Source: an uncultured Oscillospiraceae bacterium
GTDB taxonomy: Bacteria; Bacillota; Clostridia; Oscillospirales; Oscillospiraceae
Length of the DNA stretch: 6,917 nucleotides
Assembly: GCA_934561725.1 (NCBI GenBank)
Contig: CAKTGW010000058.1
Span: 1-6,917 of the forward strand
Reading direction: 5' to 3'
Part shown: piece by piece, positions 1-6,588 of the stretch
How positions within the stretch are numbered: position 1 is the first letter of the stretch
How the letters are laid out: each line of letters begins with the position of its first letter
Notes under the pieces: generated by a model
The model's database searches: none
Told to the model about the DNA's origin: nothing
What the model saw: the letters and a program-made list of their open reading frames with translations, nothing else
Translations under genes and position numbers: made by a program

Positions 1-4
1 GATT

Positions 5-46
5 GAAGGCGGCGAAGGAGCCGCAAAGCTCCTCGCCGCCTTCTTT
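5..46 (+). terminator. intercistronic hairpin (terminator or attenuator) ahead of the TRAP permease
   Basis: Bases 5-20 pair with 29-43 to give a 15-bp GC-rich stem with a single bulged A at 16 and an 8-base loop (21-28), followed by a short T-rich tail (44-46). A TGA in frame 1 at 4-6 could be the end of the upstream gene directly before the stem. Only about 30 bases separate the hairpin from the permease ATG, which is too little for a separate promoter plus ribosome binding site. The hairpin is therefore more likely a partial terminator or mRNA-stabilising element inside an operon than a full stop. In TRAP operons this would let the binding protein be made in excess over the permease (inference). 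Frame 2 is also open from base 2 to a TGA at 77-79 overlapping the permease start, so the bases could instead be the coding end of an upstream gene. Confidence 0.55.
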
Positions 47-75
47 GCAGCATACCGTACTGAGGTGAATATTCA

Positions 76-1959
76 ATGAGAAAGCTGACAGGCTACCAAA
101 AGTATATTTGTATGGTGCTGGGCGTATTTATATCCGTCTTTTCACTGTACACCGCTGCATTTGGTGTTCTTGCACCTTTTTTGCAGCGCAGTATCCATGT
201 AGGCGCTCTGCTCCCCATGGTCTTTTTCCTGTATCCGGCTACAAAAAAGTCGCCTAAAGATCACATCACCGTTATAGATGCTATTTTTGCCGCGGCCTCT
301 ATGCTTCCCTGTATTTATGTGGCTATGAATAAGGCCGCTCTTGAAGGCCGGATGCAATTTGTAACTGATTTGACTACCATTCAAATCGTTATGGGCATTA
401 TTCTGATCATCTGCATTCTGGAAGCGATCCGTCGCTGTGTTTCCATTGTTATGGCTGCTCTTGCCGTGATTGGACTGGTCTATCTTTATGCTGGCCCATA
501 CCTCACCGGTATGCTGGCACATAAGGGCATGGCCTTCGAACGCATTATTGAAGCCTGCACTATGCTGACAGATCAGGGTATCTTTGGCAGCCTGATGGGT
601 ACATCGGCCACATTTATCATAGTGTTCTGCATTTTCGGCGCATTCGCCGTTGAAAGCGGCGCCGGTGAATTTTTCACCGACTTTTCCCGGGCGGTCGCCG
701 GCCATACCCGCGGCAGCTCTGCAAAAATTGCTACCATCAGCGCCGGCCTGTTCGGAACCATGACTGGCTCCGCAGTTGCTACTGTTTATACTACCGGAAC
801 ATTTACGATCCCGCTCATGAAAAAGGGCGGATTTAAGCCCGAATTTGCAGGAGCTGTATCCGCAGTCGCCTCTACCGGTGGTCAATTGATGCCGCCCATC
901 ATGGGTGCGGCAGCATTTCTTCTCGCCGAGAATCTGGGAATAACCTATGGTGAAGTTGCTGTAAAATCAGCCATCGTGGCTGTTCTGTACTACTTCTCTC
1001 TCTTTGCCATGATCCATTTCAAATGTCTCAAAGAGAACATTCAGGGTGAAACCAGAGAGGAGCTTCCCGAACTGAAGAAGGTACTCAAACGCGCCTATCT
1101 GTTCATTCCCATTATTCTTCTGCTGGTATTGCTGCTCACGGGAACTTCCACACTTTTGTCCGGCCTTTGGGCCACTGTGGCATGCGTTGTCGTCAGTATG
1201 TTTGACAAGAAAACACGTATGACGCCCAAGAAGCTAATCAAAGCTCTCTATGACGGCGGCAAGAGCTCTGCTATGTGTATGGCGGCTCTCGGCGGCGCTG
1301 GTCTGATCGTTGTCGCCGTTACATACAGCGGACTTGCGCTGAGCTTTTCCAGCCTCGTAGTCAATCTGGCGCACGGTGTCAAATTCTTTGCTCTGCTCCT
1401 GGTTGCAGTTGCCTGCATGATCCTTGGAATGGGTGTTCCCAGTACTGCCGCTTATGTTATCGCTTCAGCTCTTGGCTGCCGCATTCTCATTAAGCTTGGT
1501 GTCTCTCCCTTTGCAGCTCACATGTTCGTGTTCTACTTCTCAATCATTTCCAATATCACGCCTCCCGTGGCCGTAGCAGCTTATGCTGCTGCAAACGTAG
1601 CTGAATCCCAACCTATGAAAACCGGCGTTTTGGCATCCGTTCTGGCGGTCGTAGCGTATATCGTACCCTTTGTTGCAGCATATAATCCTGCTTTGCTTCT
1701 TGAGGGTACAACGGTAATGATCGTTCAGTCTACTATCACGGCTTTCATCGGCGTATACCTCATCGCCGGTGCAGTACAGGGGTATTTTCTTGGTCACCTC
1801 AATCCGATCAAACGTCTGGTATTGGCCTGCGCCGCATTCTGCTTCATCACAGTCGGCACCACTACCGACCTGGCCGGTATCGTGCTGCTGGCCCTGTTTG
1901 TAATCTTCCAGAAGGTCATTTCCAAAAAGCAGGGAACCGATGCTCCCACGGCCGCATAA
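76..1959 (+). CDS. TRAP transporter permease, fused 4TM/12TM (DctQ-DctM type)
   Basis: This is the membrane component of a tripartite ATP-independent periplasmic (TRAP) transporter, which drives uptake of a small, usually organic-acid, solute with a sodium or proton gradient. The 627-residue length fits the fused class, in which the small membrane subunit (roughly residues 1-145, about four spans) is joined to the large DctM-like subunit. Visible family signatures are VESGAGEFF (193-201), TGSAVATVYTTGTF (about 230-243), TGGQLMPPIMGAAAF (267-281), GMGVPSTAAYV (451-461) and ISNITPPVAVAAYAAA (491-506). The two PP/PS-containing re-entrant-like segments are typical of the large subunit's inverted repeats. 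The start at 76 is set by the GAGGTGA-type site at 62-68. Fused permeases usually pair with a TAXI-family binding protein, which is not in this window and would be expected upstream. The substrate cannot be read from the sequence. Confidence 0.93.
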   Translation: MRKLTGYQKYICMVLGVFISVFSLYTAAFGVLAPFLQRSIHVGALLPMVFFLYPATKKSPKDHITVIDAIFAAASMLPCIYVAMNKAALEGRMQFVTDLTTIQIVMGIILIICILEAIRRCVSIVMAALAVIGLVYLYAGPYLTGMLAHKGMAFERIIEACTMLTDQGIFGSLMGTSATFIIVFCIFGAFAVESGAGEFFTDFSRAVAGHTRGSSAKIATISAGLFGTMTGSAVATVYTTGTFTIPLMKKGGFKPEFAGAVSAVASTGGQLMPPIMGAAAFLLAENLGITYGEVAVKSAIVAVLYYFSLFAMIHFKCLKENIQGETREELPELKKVLKRAYLFIPIILLLVLLLTGTSTLLSGLWATVACVVVSMFDKKTRMTPKKLIKALYDGGKSSAMCMAALGGAGLIVVAVTYSGLALSFSSLVVNLAHGVKFFALLLVAVACMILGMGVPSTAAYVIASALGCRILIKLGVSPFAAHMFVFYFSIISNITPPVAVAAYAAANVAESQPMKTGVLASVLAVVAYIVPFVAAYNPALLLEGTTVMIVQSTITAFIGVYLIAGAVQGYFLGHLNPIKRLVLACAAFCFITVGTTTDLAGIVLLALFVIFQKVISKKQGTDAPTAA

Positions 1960-1975
1960 GACAACTAAATCCATT

Positions 1976-2013
1976 CAAAAAGGGGAGTGCAGGCTATCCT
2001 GCACTCCCTTTGT
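1976..2013 (+). terminator. intrinsic terminator after the TRAP permease
   Basis: An 11-bp perfect stem (1983-1993 with 1998-2008) with a CTAT loop is extended outward by a G-T and two A-T pairs. It is preceded by a run of A and followed by TTTGT. It lies about 20 bases after the permease stop, so the TRAP operon ends here. Confidence 0.88.
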
Positions 2014-2022
2014 CATGCCTGT

Positions 2023-2051
2023 TTGCAATTAATCGCCTTATGTGTTAAACT
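2023..2051 (+). promoter_or_regulatory. predicted sigma-A promoter of the LytTR regulator/kinase operon
   Basis: TTGCAA (2023-2028) and TAAACT (2046-2051) are separated by 17 bases. The -10 is preceded by TG one base away (2043-2044), which gives an extended -10. It sits between the upstream terminator and the regulator gene, with a short AT-rich leader of about 25-30 bases to the start codon. This is a motif match only; no transcription start is known. Confidence 0.5.
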
Positions 2052-2084
2052 TTAAATATTAAAATATATACATCAGGTGACAAC

Positions 2085-2798
2085 ATGATCAATCTTGCCA
2101 TATGTGATGATGAAGCTGCCGCACGTGCAATACTGTGTGATTACATTCATAAATTTGCAGAAGAGAGTGGAGAGGCCATCGCGATTACACAATTCAGCAG
2201 TGGGGAACAGCTGCTGGATAATTATCCTGTCAATTGTGATATCATTCTGATAGATATGATCATGGATATGCTGAACGGCATTGCAACCGCAGCAAGGATC
2301 CGTCAAATCAGTCCGGATGTCTGTATCATTTTTATTACACAGACTCCGCAATATGCATTGAATGCCTATAAGGTCCACGCCCTCGGTTATCTTACAAAGC
2401 CTCTATCATACCACGAATTGTGCCGAGAGCTGCAGGAAGCATTGCGCCGCATTGATGTAAATAAAGATGAATATATCCTTCTGAAAAATCAAACTGTCAC
2501 CACTAAAATCAATATTCGTGATATTTTATACATTGAAGCACAAAACCACAAATTGCAGATCGTTTTGTATAATCAGAATGCCTATCAGTATTATGGAAAA
2601 CTGGGAGAGCTTGAGGGGCAATTGGAAGGCAAGAACTTTTTCCGCTGCCACAGAGCCTACCTGCTGAATCTGCGCTGGCTGAAAAAAGTAGAAGGGAAGT
2701 ACGCCTTGCTGGCCGGGAATCACTCTGTCCCCGTGAGCAAATACCGTTACCCGGCTCTGATGCAATGCCTGACTGAATTTTGGGGGCAGCAGCTATGA
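2085..2798 (+). CDS. LytTR-family response regulator
   Basis: This 237-residue protein is the DNA-binding partner of the kinase that follows. Residues 1-120 form a receiver domain: acidic pocket D8-D9 (CDDE), phospho-acceptor D57 in DIILID, the switch Thr T85 and the conserved K105-P106. Residues about 128-235 form a LytTR DNA-binding domain, recognised by DILYIEAQNHK (146-156) and the FFRCHRAYLLN motif (185-195). The family includes AgrA, ComE and VirR, which bind pairs of about 9-bp direct repeats roughly two helical turns apart. The usual Pro four residues after the phospho-Asp is replaced by Asp (D61), a minor oddity. The start at 2085 is supported by AGGTGA at 2075-2080. The gene stop overlaps the kinase ATG as ATGA, so the two are translationally coupled. 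A plausible target is the repeated element at 5874-5935 (inference). Confidence 0.93.
   Translation: MINLAICDDEAAARAILCDYIHKFAEESGEAIAITQFSSGEQLLDNYPVNCDIILIDMIMDMLNGIATAARIRQISPDVCIIFITQTPQYALNAYKVHALGYLTKPLSYHELCRELQEALRRIDVNKDEYILLKNQTVTTKINIRDILYIEAQNHKLQIVLYNQNAYQYYGKLGELEGQLEGKNFFRCHRAYLLNLRWLKKVEGKYALLAGNHSVPVSKYRYPALMQCLTEFWGQQL
2782..2786 (+). promoter_or_regulatory. ribosome binding site that sets the kinase start at 2795
   Basis: The GGGGG run at 2782-2786 lies 8 bases before the ATG at 2795 and inside the end of the regulator gene. It favours that ATG over the in-frame TTG at 2780, which overlaps the run itself. The ATG at 2798 is a weaker alternative. Confidence 0.6.
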
Positions 2799-4108
2799 TG
2801 ACCAATTCCTATGAATTGCTGGATTTGCTGCGCAACATGTCCGACGTACTCCTGATTATTCTCTTCTGCAGGAGTCTGCCTTCCAAAGATATAGAGAAGT
2901 ATAAAAAGTATCTATGTATTCTTTGTATGCTTGTTCTGCAAGTTGTATTTTTTTACTTCGTAAAATCCGATTTTCTGTTCAATGGAAGAATGCTGCTGCG
3001 TATATTCAGCACAATTCTGTATATCAAGATCTGCAAAAATTGTCGTCTCCTTAATGCTGTATATATTTCTCTGCTGCTATCCGTATGCGTTACAGGCTGC
3101 CACAATATTTTCATGGCGCCTTATTTGCGTGATTATCGCATCGGTGTGATCAAACTTTTTTCCAACCCTCAGCTAAACAGTGCTTTTTTCCGAACTACGG
3201 TCATCCTTTTCGATTTTGCAATTATTTTACTGATGTCTGTATTACTGAATCTGCAAAGTATCAGTTCCGGTTTGAAAACCCGAATTGGAATCGCCGCGTC
3301 ACTCCTTACCATTGAGCTTTTTGTAAAGCACATGCTAAAGCTCTATGCAGATACCTTGACATACGGGATAGATTTGACAATGTTTGCCGTAATTGTTTCC
3401 GCGCTGGCCATCATGCTGATTGTTCTGTATGAGCGTTTTATCCTTCTGAGAGAAGAAAAAGCCGAACAGGAGCGCCTGTCTCTGGCGCGCAGCTATGCCT
3501 ATGAGAGCGCCATGAACAGCCATCAGATGGATATGGAGGTACGTCGCCTGCATCATGATATGAAGAATCATATTACTGCATTAAATGCACTTTGCAGTGC
3601 CGACAACAATACTCAGCTGCGCGATTATTTAAAAAGCATGGGCAGCATTCTTGAGGCTTATGAAGCTTCTATCGACACCGGATCACCAGTAATCAACGGC
3701 CTTCTCAGTGATAAAATGCGCAAGGCTCAAAATCTGAAGCTGCAATTAAAATTGGCTGTGGATATAAGCAGCTGTTCTTTCTTATCTGACAGCGATCTAT
3801 GCATCATACTCGGAAATATCCTGGATAATGCATTAGAGGCCGCCGCAGGTATCCCAGACGAGCAAAAGCGCTTTATCTCACTTAAGATTGGCAGTGTTTC
3901 CGGCTCTGCCATCATTCGCTGTACGAATAGCTGTCTCGGTAAGCTGACTTCCGCAGGAGATCATCTGCCGCTGACAACAAAGGCTGACAAGCAGCATCAC
4001 GGTCTCGGCTTACCAAGCGTAAAACAAGTCGTTAAGCGGCACAACGGTTATCTTACGATAGACAATACAGAAAGCCAATTTACAATATTGATGATACTGC
4101 CCAGGTAA
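2795..4108 (+). CDS. AgrC/ComD-like sensor histidine kinase (HPK10, GHKL ATPase)
   Basis: This membrane sensor kinase (437 residues from the ATG at 2795) phosphorylates the preceding LytTR regulator. The N-terminal half, to about residue 215, holds some six to seven hydrophobic segments ending at a YERFILLREEK membrane exit. A short coiled linker follows. The phosphorylation motif is LHHDMKNH, with the phospho-His at about 254. The N box is GNILDNALEAA (about 340-350) and the glycine-rich box is HGLGLPSVK (about 402-410). The H-x-x-K-N-H pattern and the absence of HAMP or PAS domains are typical of HPK10 kinases, many of which sense secreted peptides. The start at 2795 overlaps the regulator's TGA. 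The last 61 bases overlap the convergent hydrolase gene and no terminator is visible after the stop. The ligand is not known; no obvious pheromone precursor lies next to it. Confidence 0.92.
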   Translation: MMTNSYELLDLLRNMSDVLLIILFCRSLPSKDIEKYKKYLCILCMLVLQVVFFYFVKSDFLFNGRMLLRIFSTILYIKICKNCRLLNAVYISLLLSVCVTGCHNIFMAPYLRDYRIGVIKLFSNPQLNSAFFRTTVILFDFAIILLMSVLLNLQSISSGLKTRIGIAASLLTIELFVKHMLKLYADTLTYGIDLTMFAVIVSALAIMLIVLYERFILLREEKAEQERLSLARSYAYESAMNSHQMDMEVRRLHHDMKNHITALNALCSADNNTQLRDYLKSMGSILEAYEASIDTGSPVINGLLSDKMRKAQNLKLQLKLAVDISSCSFLSDSDLCIILGNILDNALEAAAGIPDEQKRFISLKIGSVSGSAIIRCTNSCLGKLTSAGDHLPLTTKADKQHHGLGLPSVKQVVKRHNGYLTIDNTESQFTILMILPR

Positions 4109-5808
4109 ATTGTTTTGGTCTTATTATAGGACACTGTTGTGATTGCCGAATTCACTACAGACAGCATCACAATAGACAACGCCACGCTGTTATAGCGAAC
4201 CTTGGGAGACACCAGGCCTAGGAACTGTATGAGCCATCCATCACCAAAGCTGACATCAAAAGATTTCATAGACATGATGATAACCAGATAAATAAGCAAG
4301 CCTATCGCATTTACAAACATCGTTGTAAGCAGGAAAGAGCGATTGCTGCCGCCCAAGGTGCGGAAAGTGGTCGTCTGCACATAGGCCGAAATCAACTGTC
4401 CGAGCAGGAAAGGCCACAAATAAATCGCAAACATCTTGAGTCTTGCTACATTCAGCACGGAAAACTCCGGATGCAGAAACTTAGTATGCATGCCGCATGT
4501 CACGATCTGTACTACTGCCGCAGTCAACAGGCTCAACGCAAAGATAAATACAGCAATTACTGCGATCTTTCCCAAATTTTTAAGGGAGATTTTATAAACC
4601 TTGGACTCTTCCTTGAAATCATATCCCTTAGTGGAACGCTTGATGATCGTGTTCACAAGCAGCATAAACAGTCCCATGCAGAATACCCACAGAACCGCAC
4701 CATTGATCAGGGAGAGCTGGAATACGGAAGAAATTTGGGGCATGAGCTTTACGCCCTCTGCAAACAAAGCCTGGAGTCCCAGACCGGAAAACAGTGCAAC
4801 AATAACGATGCCTGTATAGAACTTCCAATTGCGGCTTACCTGGGGACGGCATTCCGCAGAAACAATGGAAGTAAACAGCTTAGTCTCGGGAAGCAGAAGA
4901 ATCATAGAGAAAATCAAAAGTATGACCGCGCTGAATACCATGCAGCTGCCGGCTTCCTTCATCCACCAGATCTGATTTCCAGAGCTCAGGGAAGATTCAT
5001 GCTCAAATGTAGTATCAAAGAAATTCAAGGCCGTTGCAATAACACCGGGATGCTGACGCATCATCAGGTGAAAAACGCCTTCGGGATTATACATTACTCG
5101 CGCCGTGTGCGCCTCAACGCTGCCATACCACTGTCCGTCAACAATATCCTCTGTGGTTCCAAAAATTTCTTTGTTTCCTTCTTCTTTCAGAACAATACGT
5201 GCAGTCTTGTGGTTCTCATCGCGATATCCAATGATAAGTCCCAGATTAACCGGAGTATCTGCTGTAAAATCTGTCGCTCCGGCGCCAATAACAAGCACAG
5301 AGCGAACGCCGAATTCGTTATCATTATAAAGAGCACCCTGACATACCTGCCGCGCGCCAGCTGAGTGTCCTATCAGGCCAATGCTTTCCTTATCAACGAT
5401 AGCCAGTCGGCTTAGATATTGTGCTGCATACACGGTTGTCGGAATCTCATCATTATGATTGACGTCCGAATAACCGTTGCCCCAGGCTTCCTCGTTGAAA
5501 ACGATATAGCCACGACGTGCAAGCTCAACTGAAAATGCACTCATTGTTTCATGGTTGCAGTTTCCACCGTGTTGAACAATTACCGCGGGAGCGGGATTCT
5601 CTGCCGAAGTTCCATCCGGGATATACAATGTTCCTGCCAATGATACGCCGCTGTCTGTAACAAAGGACATGTCCTTTACCTGTACCTTGCCAAAATCAGT
5701 GTTCACTGCATAACCAAGGCAGGAACCGACCAAAATAAGAACAACAGAGATTGCCAAAAGTCTTTGCCACAGCTTCAATTTTTGTCTTTCTTTAGCAGTA
5801 GTGCTCAT
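4048..5808 (-). CDS. membrane-anchored alpha/beta hydrolase with C-terminal multi-span domain
   Basis: This 586-residue protein has a signal-anchor helix at about 17-35 and then an alpha/beta hydrolase domain (about 40-265). The domain shows an oxyanion-loop HGG (80-82), the nucleophile elbow GHSAG (147-151, Ser149), a likely acid Asp197 after the strand NLGLIIGYRDE, and a likely catalytic His at 247 or 254 in HLMMRQHPGV. The catalytic part should face outside the membrane. Residues about 280-586 carry six or so hydrophobic segments with no family I can name. The substrate is unknown; lipid, peptide or ester hydrolysis are all possible. The ATG at 5808 has an excellent site, GGAGGAGA on the minus strand (5818-5825), 9 bases away. 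The 3' end runs 61 bp into the kinase gene. The gene is divergent from the small-protein operon and shares its upstream region. Confidence 0.85.
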   Translation of the reverse strand: MSTTAKERQKLKLWQRLLAISVVLILVGSCLGYAVNTDFGKVQVKDMSFVTDSGVSLAGTLYIPDGTSAENPAPAVIVQHGGNCNHETMSAFSVELARRGYIVFNEEAWGNGYSDVNHNDEIPTTVYAAQYLSRLAIVDKESIGLIGHSAGARQVCQGALYNDNEFGVRSVLVIGAGATDFTADTPVNLGLIIGYRDENHKTARIVLKEEGNKEIFGTTEDIVDGQWYGSVEAHTARVMYNPEGVFHLMMRQHPGVIATALNFFDTTFEHESSLSSGNQIWWMKEAGSCMVFSAVILLIFSMILLLPETKLFTSIVSAECRPQVSRNWKFYTGIVIVALFSGLGLQALFAEGVKLMPQISSVFQLSLINGAVLWVFCMGLFMLLVNTIIKRSTKGYDFKEESKVYKISLKNLGKIAVIAVFIFALSLLTAAVVQIVTCGMHTKFLHPEFSVLNVARLKMFAIYLWPFLLGQLISAYVQTTTFRTLGGSNRSFLLTTMFVNAIGLLIYLVIIMSMKSFDVSFGDGWLIQFLGLVSPKVRYNSVALSIVMLSVVNSAITTVSYNKTKTIYLGSIINIVNWLSVLSIVR

Positions 5809-5846
5809 TTTTATGTATCTCCTCCGTCGTGTTTATTGTGGTTTTT

Positions 5847-5875
5847 ACTATATATTCCCATTTGATTTTCTGCAA
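5847..5875 (-). promoter_or_regulatory. predicted promoter of the hydrolase gene
   Basis: Read on the minus strand, TTGCAG (5875-5870) and TATAGT (5852-5847) are 17 bases apart. The predicted start near 5840 leaves a leader of about 30 bases containing the GGAGGAGA site. The -35 overlaps the left arm of the inverted repeat at 5874-5883, and the direct repeats lie immediately upstream, a typical position for an activator. Motif match only. Confidence 0.5.
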
Positions 5876-5935
5876 CAACTTTGACGTGAATAGTCACTTT
5901 GGTGACGTGAATGGCTTACATCGCCCAAAGTTGTT
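5874..5935. promoter_or_regulatory. candidate operator: paired direct repeats inside an inverted repeat
   Basis: Two identical copies of TGACGTGAAT (5882-5891 and 5903-5912) are exactly 21 bases apart, which places them on the same face of the helix. They are enclosed by a perfect 10-bp inverted repeat (5874-5883 with 5926-5935, arm CAAAGTTGTT on the outward strand). A smaller inverted repeat, GTCAC/GTGAC (5893-5897, 5902-5906), lies between the direct repeats. LytTR regulators are known to bind about 9-bp direct repeats with 12-13 base spacers, so the geometry fits the regulator encoded at 2085-2798. The outer arm, AAAGTTGTT, also comes close to the general LytTR consensus. That this regulator binds here is inference. 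Confidence 0.5.
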
Positions 5936-5959
5936 TGTATATTTTATATAAATTATAGA
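5931..5959 (+). promoter_or_regulatory. predicted promoter of the small-protein operon
   Basis: TTGTTT (5931-5936) and TATAGA (5954-5959) are 17 bases apart, with an AT-rich spacer. The -35 is weak beyond its TTG and overlaps the right arm of the inverted repeat, which suggests a promoter needing an activator. It would give a leader of roughly 85 AT-rich bases before the ATG at 6053. Confidence 0.4.
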
Positions 5960-6041
5960 TTGATATTAGGCTAAATTATACATCCAGTTGGTGATTTTAA
6001 CAAGATAATAAAATAACGAATAACAAAGATCTGAATGGGTG

Positions 6042-6046
6042 AGGTG
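6042..6046 (+). promoter_or_regulatory. ribosome binding site that sets the start at 6053
   Basis: AGGTG at 6042-6046, within the purine-rich GGGTGAGGTG stretch, lies 6 bases before the ATG at 6053. An in-frame ATG at 6035 is upstream of this site and has no site of its own (only AT-rich, weak purine sequence), so it is unlikely to be the start. Confidence 0.7.
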
Positions 6047-6052
6047 TTCCCA

Positions 6053-6382
6053 ATGAATGATGACGCTATTAATACTGTGCAGGACGCTCTGACTGCCGTC
6101 ATAGGGGAGTATGCTCCCGTTGAGCGTACATACGATGTGACACGGTCTGAGGTCGTTGTGGTTGGCGATGCTGCCGAGACTGTACAGGTCACAGATACAG
6201 TTACTGAATTCGGCTTTAACTGGGCTTGGTTTGCAAGCCTGCTGGTTCTCTGTATCTTCATTCACGGCTTTTCTGGAAGCCCTGGCTTCGTTCCTGGCTA
6301 TGGAGCCAATTATCTATCTGTTTACTTTGTTCCTGATGCTCTTTGTATTCAGGGCGGTAAAAATACTTATTACATGAGGTGA
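6053..6382 (+). CDS. small membrane protein, probably frameshifted near its middle
   Basis: I do not recognise a named family. As read, it is 109 residues: an acidic, non-membrane N-terminal part (1-54, starting MNDDAINTVQ), then a hydrophobic segment NWAWFASLLVLCIFI (about 56-70). After residue 73 the annotated frame becomes polar, glycine- and tyrosine-rich and featureless. The +1 frame from 6273 instead continues with LEALASFLAMEPIIY and a second membrane segment ending FRAVKILIT, and stops at 6377, ten bases before the next start. Reading across with one base dropped in the T run 6269-6272 gives a 107-residue protein with two membrane segments, an acidic N-terminus and a basic C-terminus. 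It heads the operon of small membrane proteins. A minor virion-type membrane protein of a filamentous phage is one possibility (inference). Confidence 0.6.
   Translation: MNDDAINTVQDALTAVIGEYAPVERTYDVTRSEVVVVGDAAETVQVTDTVTEFGFNWAWFASLLVLCIFIHGFSGSPGFVPGYGANYLSVYFVPDALCIQGGKNTYYMR
6273..6377 (+). other. +1-frame continuation of the 6053 gene (frameshift segment)
   Basis: These 34 codons encode a second hydrophobic segment (IIYLFTLFLMLFVF) followed by RAVKILIT and a TGA. There is no ribosome binding site ahead of the only internal ATG (6300), so it is unlikely to be a separate gene. The site TTT-T-CTG at 6269-6275 could be a sequencing error, a real mutation, or a +1 slip, since the Phe tRNA can re-pair with UUU after moving one base. 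Confidence 0.55.
6376..6381 (+). promoter_or_regulatory. ribosome binding site that sets the start at 6388
   Basis: GAGGTG at 6376-6381 lies 6 bases before the ATG at 6388. The in-frame GTG at 6379 is part of the site itself and is therefore rejected as a start. Confidence 0.7.
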
Positions 6383-6387
6383 AATTT

Positions 6388-6576
6388 ATGGAAACTCCTG
6401 CTGTGACTGTTGCAACTCTCGTTGGTACTGTCGGTACCGTCTTTGAGGCTGCTATTGGCTGGGTCGGCACGGTAGCTACTACCATTGCCGGCACGCCGAT
6501 GCTGCTTCTGTTCGCGTCCATTCCGCTGATCGGTCTGGGCGTTGGCCTGTTCCGCCGTCTGATGAATGTGAATTAA
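6388..6576 (+). CDS. 62-residue single-span membrane protein, coat-protein-like (paralogue 1)
   Basis: This is a small protein with a weakly acidic, small-residue-rich N-terminus (METPAVTVATLVGTVG), the shared core AAIGWVGTVATTIAGTP (21-37), a hydrophobic span MLLLFASIPLIGLGVGLF (38-55) and a C-terminal RR pair before LMNVN. There is no basic N-terminus, lipobox or double-glycine leader. Acidic outside, one span, and basic at the C-terminus predicts N-out/C-in. This is the layout of filamentous-phage major coat proteins, including the Pf3 type that has no signal peptide. It also has a GxxxG helix-packing motif (GLGVG). Its neighbour is a close paralogue, and both belong to one operon. Alternatives are a leaderless bacteriocin-type peptide or a holin-like protein. 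The gene is solid; the role is inference. Confidence 0.8.
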   Translation: METPAVTVATLVGTVGTVFEAAIGWVGTVATTIAGTPMLLLFASIPLIGLGVGLFRRLMNVN

Positions 6577-6588
6577 GGGGGTGCAAAA

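Noticed and set aside
2..79. Open frame from the window edge ending at TGA 77-79, overlapping the permease ATG as ATGA
   Set aside because: It would be a neat coupled gene end, but bases 5-43 form a 15-bp hairpin that is better explained as a non-coding intercistronic element. It is too short to identify as protein and is left as an alternative in the hairpin entry.
142..885. Long minus-strand open frame (247 codons) across the TRAP permease
   Set aside because: It is the shadow of a well-conserved permease. Its composition is low in hydrophobic residues and it has no domain or ribosome site.
2044..2053. AAAGTTTAA on the minus strand at the regulator's -10 as a LytTR autoregulatory site
   Set aside because: Only a single half-site is present, in AT-rich sequence where such matches are expected by chance; no partner repeat is seen at 21-23 bases.
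2780..2794. TTG at 2780 as the kinase start
   Set aside because: It overlaps the GGGGG ribosome site that serves the ATG at 2795, and the ATG gives the usual ATGA coupling with the regulator.
4471..5364. Long plus-strand open frame (297 codons) across the hydrolase gene
   Set aside because: It is antisense to a hydrolase with clear catalytic motifs. The translated sequence is rich in Cys, His, Asn and Gln with no recognisable domain and no ribosome site.
6035..6052. Upstream in-frame ATG at 6035 as the start of the first small protein
   Set aside because: The good GGGTGAGGTG ribosome site lies after it and is correctly spaced for the ATG at 6053; nothing comparable precedes 6035.
5826..6052. 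Search for a tRNA, attachment site, CRISPR or riboswitch in the divergent intergenic region
   Set aside because: Apart from the repeats and promoter motifs listed, the stretch is AT-rich with no cloverleaf, repeat array or conserved RNA fold that I can see.
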